A DNA stretch of 41,586 nt. Source: Turicibacter sp. (GTDB lineage Bacteria > Bacillota > Clostridia > Lachnospirales > WQUN01). Both the position numbers and the translations under genes were made by a program. Numbering within the stretch: position 1 is the stretch's first letter; each line of letters starts with the position of its first letter. Shown here piece by piece: positions 38,651-41,586 of the stretch. The notes under the pieces were generated by a model, which had not been told where the DNA came from, did not search any database, and worked only from the letters and a program-made list of their open reading frames with translations. The stretch spans positions 1 to 41,586 of the forward strand of contig WRKH01000319.1 of assembly GCA_009778175.1 (NCBI GenBank). Reading direction: 5' to 3'.

Positions 38651-39586
38651 CTAATTTACGACTTTTTCAACAATGGATTTACTTTGTTTAATCATTCCGA
38701 CCATTACCACTTTCATAATTAAAAGCGGCACAAAATCCCAAAAAACCACTTCGCCAGAGTTCGCTATGTTCGTTACAGTATTTAGCAATATGCCTGAGAA
38801 AACCGTTGCAATGACGATGATTAAGAGGGCTTGTAATCCGTAAACCATGATAGTTTTTAGAAATCCCTCGCCAACTCGTTTGTATTCCGAATTTGAGAAA
38901 GTGGCGAGCGGAATAGGTGCAAGGCTTGTGAGCAAGGCGACTTCAAACATACGTGAGATTAGCGTGTAAAGTATGAACATTTGGGCAATAAACGCTAATA
39001 CAAGTGTGATAATCGAGATAGCCCAAATTTGCAAAATATCTCCGAAATCCATTACTCGGAGACCATCGTAGAGAGTTGAAAAATCAGTATTTGCACTGTC
39101 TGCCACGTTCATATTAAACATTTCAAACAGGGCGGGACCTAGGCTAAACAACATTCTGACGATGTTAAAGGCGTTTGAAAGGATAAACAGGCTGATTATG
39201 AATTTCGCTCCCCACCGCATGAAGATGTTAAACTCGAATTCTCGCATATTGCCTTGTAACACGCCTGTTGCAAGTTCGTGCATGGATAGCACTACTAAGA
39301 TTACTAGCCCAAACGGTAGCAAAATTGATTGTCCGATGTCTAGCAGATAGGAAAATACGCTCTGTCCGACAACTGCGACTTCTATGTTTGTGTTCATAAA
39401 TTCAAAACCTGTGAGTTCCTCTGGGTGGGCGGCGAGCATATCTCCGATTGTTGAATCCACTCCTATCATGTCAAAGGCGTAGTTTAGGGAATTTACTGCC
39501 CAACCTGCTACGGTGTCTTTGATTGGTTGTGTAACGTGCTCGATAATCCAATCAAATGCACCTCCGAGCATATCTCCGATGTTCAT
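38651..39586 (-). CDS. VirB6/TrbL-like T4SS membrane protein
   Basis: polytopic membrane protein 'LTSLAPIPLATFSNSEYKRVGEGFLKTIMVYGLQALLIIVIATVF'. Confidence 0.8.
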   Translation of the reverse strand: MNIGDMLGGAFDWIIEHVTQPIKDTVAGWAVNSLNYAFDMIGVDSTIGDMLAAHPEELTGFEFMNTNIEVAVVGQSVFSYLLDIGQSILLPFGLVILVVLSMHELATGVLQGNMREFEFNIFMRWGAKFIISLFILSNAFNIVRMLFSLGPALFEMFNMNVADSANTDFSTLYDGLRVMDFGDILQIWAISIITLVLAFIAQMFILYTLISRMFEVALLTSLAPIPLATFSNSEYKRVGEGFLKTIMVYGLQALLIIVIATVFSGILLNTVTNIANSGEVVFWDFVPLLIMKVVMVGMIKQSKSIVEKVVN

Positions 39587-39611
39587 ATTCTACCCCTTTT
39601 CTGCACAAAAA

Positions 39612-39632
39612 AGCTACCTTGTTACGGTAGCT
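39612..39632 (-). terminator. rho-independent terminator of the Rpn-like cassette
   Basis: minus strand AGCTACC-GTAACAA-GGTAGCT followed by a T run. Confidence 0.75.
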
Positions 39633-39643
39633 TTTTCGGTTGG

Positions 39644-40753
39644 TTACTTTGTTTCGTTGTTTGGGCTACTGTTGGATTTTTTGGCTTGCTTGGCAGCTCG
39701 GCGGGCGTCTGCCTCTCGCTTGGCTATTGTGTAGGTTTTGGGTTTTTCGGCGGTTTGTGTAGCTTGATTCCGCCGTTCTAGTTCCTCTACTTTTGCCTCC
39801 GCTGCTTGCCTTGCCTGTTGCTCAGCTTGCCTTGCCTTTTGCTCGGCTTGCCTTGCCTGTTGCTCGGCAAACAATTTTTCCTCCAAAGCTGCAATATGCT
39901 CCTTGTATTTCTCACGCTCACGTTCTCGCTCTTGCCGCTCACGTTCACGGTCTTGCAAAGCCTTCCGCCTACGCTGCTCCCACTCGTTGACCTGCGGCGA
40001 TATTACTGCACTTCTAAGTTCCTGCGACAGTGTCAACGCCGTTGCATTGGTTATGTTTGCCATTTTAATTGTCCTTTCCATATCCTTATGCGGAGTCTTC
40101 AAAACCTTGCAAATATCCCAAAGTGCATGATACTTTTCGTCCAAGTTCTTCTTGGTTCTAGGCATCTTTGACAATTCTATCAAAAACATCTGATATTTAT
40201 CGTCTGGAAATAATTTTCTGCCAGTCTCTCGTATCGTGAACAGGTCTATACAGGAAACGAAATTTTTGTTATCCGATAAATTTTTTAGCTTAGACGTTGA
40301 AAATCCTAGCTGTATCACATCGGGTGCATCTTCGTATTCCTTGCCACTCTTTAATCCCATTTTTGTTCTGTTGGAAAAACTCAAAACAATTCGCTCTGGG
40401 AAATCATGTTGTGGCTCTTTTTGAATCTCCATGCCGATATTTGTGAGTTTTATGCGGTTTTCAAACTTTCGCACACTTTCGCCCGTTATGTCGGCAATCA
40501 TCTTTTTGTCGTCCAAAACTTCGGGTGCATCCGCTTTCTGCACCGTTGTCTTGTCCACTTTGGAAATAGGCTCAAAACCGTATATTTTCTGCACTTCGTT
40601 CACGATTTCCGTATACAGAGCGTTGTTTTTGTTGTTCATGAAAATGTGTTCGGTGATAATGTCGCTAGTTACCGTCTTTAAGCCCAAATACCAGTCTAAC
40701 TCCGCTTGGGTTATTTCCACGCTATTCACGTTATTTTCGCTATTTTTGCCCAT
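39644..40753 (-). CDS. Rpn/PD-(D/E)XK nuclease family transposase-like protein with R/E/Q coiled coil
   Basis: 'IGMEIQKEPQHDFPERIVLSFSNRTKMGLKSGKEYEDAPDVIQLGF'. Confidence 0.7.
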   Translation of the reverse strand: MGKNSENNVNSVEITQAELDWYLGLKTVTSDIITEHIFMNNKNNALYTEIVNEVQKIYGFEPISKVDKTTVQKADAPEVLDDKKMIADITGESVRKFENRIKLTNIGMEIQKEPQHDFPERIVLSFSNRTKMGLKSGKEYEDAPDVIQLGFSTSKLKNLSDNKNFVSCIDLFTIRETGRKLFPDDKYQMFLIELSKMPRTKKNLDEKYHALWDICKVLKTPHKDMERTIKMANITNATALTLSQELRSAVISPQVNEWEQRRRKALQDRERERQEREREREKYKEHIAALEEKLFAEQQARQAEQKARQAEQQARQAAEAKVEELERRNQATQTAEKPKTYTIAKREADARRAAKQAKKSNSSPNNETK

Positions 40754-40773
40754 TCGTTCGCCCCTTTTCTAAT

Positions 40774-40802
40774 ACTATACCACGCTCATTACATCTTGTC
40801 AA
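40774..40802 (-). promoter_or_regulatory. promoter of the Rpn-like cassette
   Basis: TTGACA-17 nt-TATAGT on the minus strand. Confidence 0.8.
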
Positions 40803-40820
40803 GGATTTTTTTGAATTTTT

Positions 40821-41507
40821 TCACGCTGCTCGAACTTCCTCAGGCTTAGTGGTCATAACCTTATAAAGCTCCGTATCATCAGGAAATTTATCACGAAACG
40901 GCAAAATAATCCCCTCGCAACGAATCAACCCCTCACCCACGCCCGAATTTTTCACGAAATTCAGCTGCTCGGGCGAAATACTCAACATTTTCGCAAGTGC
41001 CTCTCGGTCGTCCGAAGATTGGCTTAACATCAGCACAAAATTGATATTTTTAATGATACTCTGCACCGATTTCGTAACGAAAAGGTCGGAGACATTTTGT
41101 GTGATTGCGGTCGGTCGTCCGCCCCATTTTCTGAACCGCTTAAAAATGTCAATCGTGTACTGGGCGGTCTCTGGCTCTCCGAGCAACAAGTGAAATTCGT
41201 CCATATAATACCACGTTTTCATGTGCTGGTTGCGGTTGATTGTAACCTTGCTCCACACGGCATCTTGGACGATTAACATTCCGAGTTGTTTAAGGTTTTT
41301 CGTTAATTTTTGAACGTCAAAACAGATAAGTCGATTGTTTAAATCGACATTCGTGCGGCAGTTGAACATATTCATAGAACCTGTAACGTACAATTCCATA
41401 GCAAGAGCGATGTTTTGGGCATCTTCGTTGTCTATTTTCCGAATTAAATCCCATAAATCTTGCAAAGTCGGAATATTTTCTCGGACAGGATTAGAGCCTG
41501 TATTCAA
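40821..41507 (-). CDS. virB4: VirB4-like conjugation ATPase, C-terminal part only (N-terminus lost at the terminal repeat)
   Basis: 'TWYYMDEFHLLLGEPETAQYTIDIFKRFRKWGGRPTAITQNVSDLF...ILPFRDKFPDDTELYKVMTTKPEE'; no Walker A region. Confidence 0.85.
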   Translation of the reverse strand: MNTGSNPVRENIPTLQDLWDLIRKIDNEDAQNIALAMELYVTGSMNMFNCRTNVDLNNRLICFDVQKLTKNLKQLGMLIVQDAVWSKVTINRNQHMKTWYYMDEFHLLLGEPETAQYTIDIFKRFRKWGGRPTAITQNVSDLFVTKSVQSIIKNINFVLMLSQSSDDREALAKMLSISPEQLNFVKNSGVGEGLIRCEGIILPFRDKFPDDTELYKVMTTKPEEVRAA

Positions 41508-41586
41508 CTAAATTTTCTTCAAAAGAGTATGCAAATTAGAGATAATAGACATATTTTCGGAAGAATTAACGGTAAGTTCATAATCC
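41493..41586. repeat. right copy of the 94-bp terminal inverted repeat
   Basis: agagcctgtattcaacta...ggtaagttcataatcc is the reverse complement of positions 2..95. Confidence 0.95.

Overview
A 41.6 kb, low-GC window coding almost entirely on the minus strand. It looks like part of a Firmicutes/Clostridia-type integrative conjugative element. Right arm: T4SS genes (VirB4 C-terminal part, VirB6/TrbL-like protein, M23 peptidase, DUF4315-like, DUF4366-like, anchored surface proteins). Middle: a giant ~21-module CnaB/SpaA-type adhesin ending in LPQTGW, a sortase operon, and a defence/toxin-rich cassette region (AbiEii-like, DUF6036-like, HipA-like, Rpn/PD-(D/E)XK-like, GNATs, SEC-C/YkgJ proteins). 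Left arm: large ICE polyvalent proteins. Main candidates for something new: (1) a CptIN/ToxIN-like type III toxin-antitoxin locus at ~7.5-8.1 kb. Its antitoxin array has six strongly diverged units that keep an H-type pseudoknot plan by compensatory changes. It is preceded by two promoter + type I-C-like CRISPR-repeat elements, and its toxin domain is fused to a 957-aa multidomain protein with an internal SD/start. (2) A 303-aa ORF with a perfect AGGAGG ribosome site nested in another frame inside the 1069-aa ORF. (3) A shared basic '...KKRNxHDR'-type C-terminal tail on several unrelated toxin-like proteins. (4) A tandemly duplicated two-gene module whose copies carry reciprocal lesions, one matching insertion of a 23-bp GC-rich palindrome. 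(5) A recurring promoter cassette with invariant 17-bp spacing. The window ends in a 94-bp perfect terminal inverted repeat, which may be biological or an assembly artefact. All family assignments are from memory of sequence families; no database search was run.
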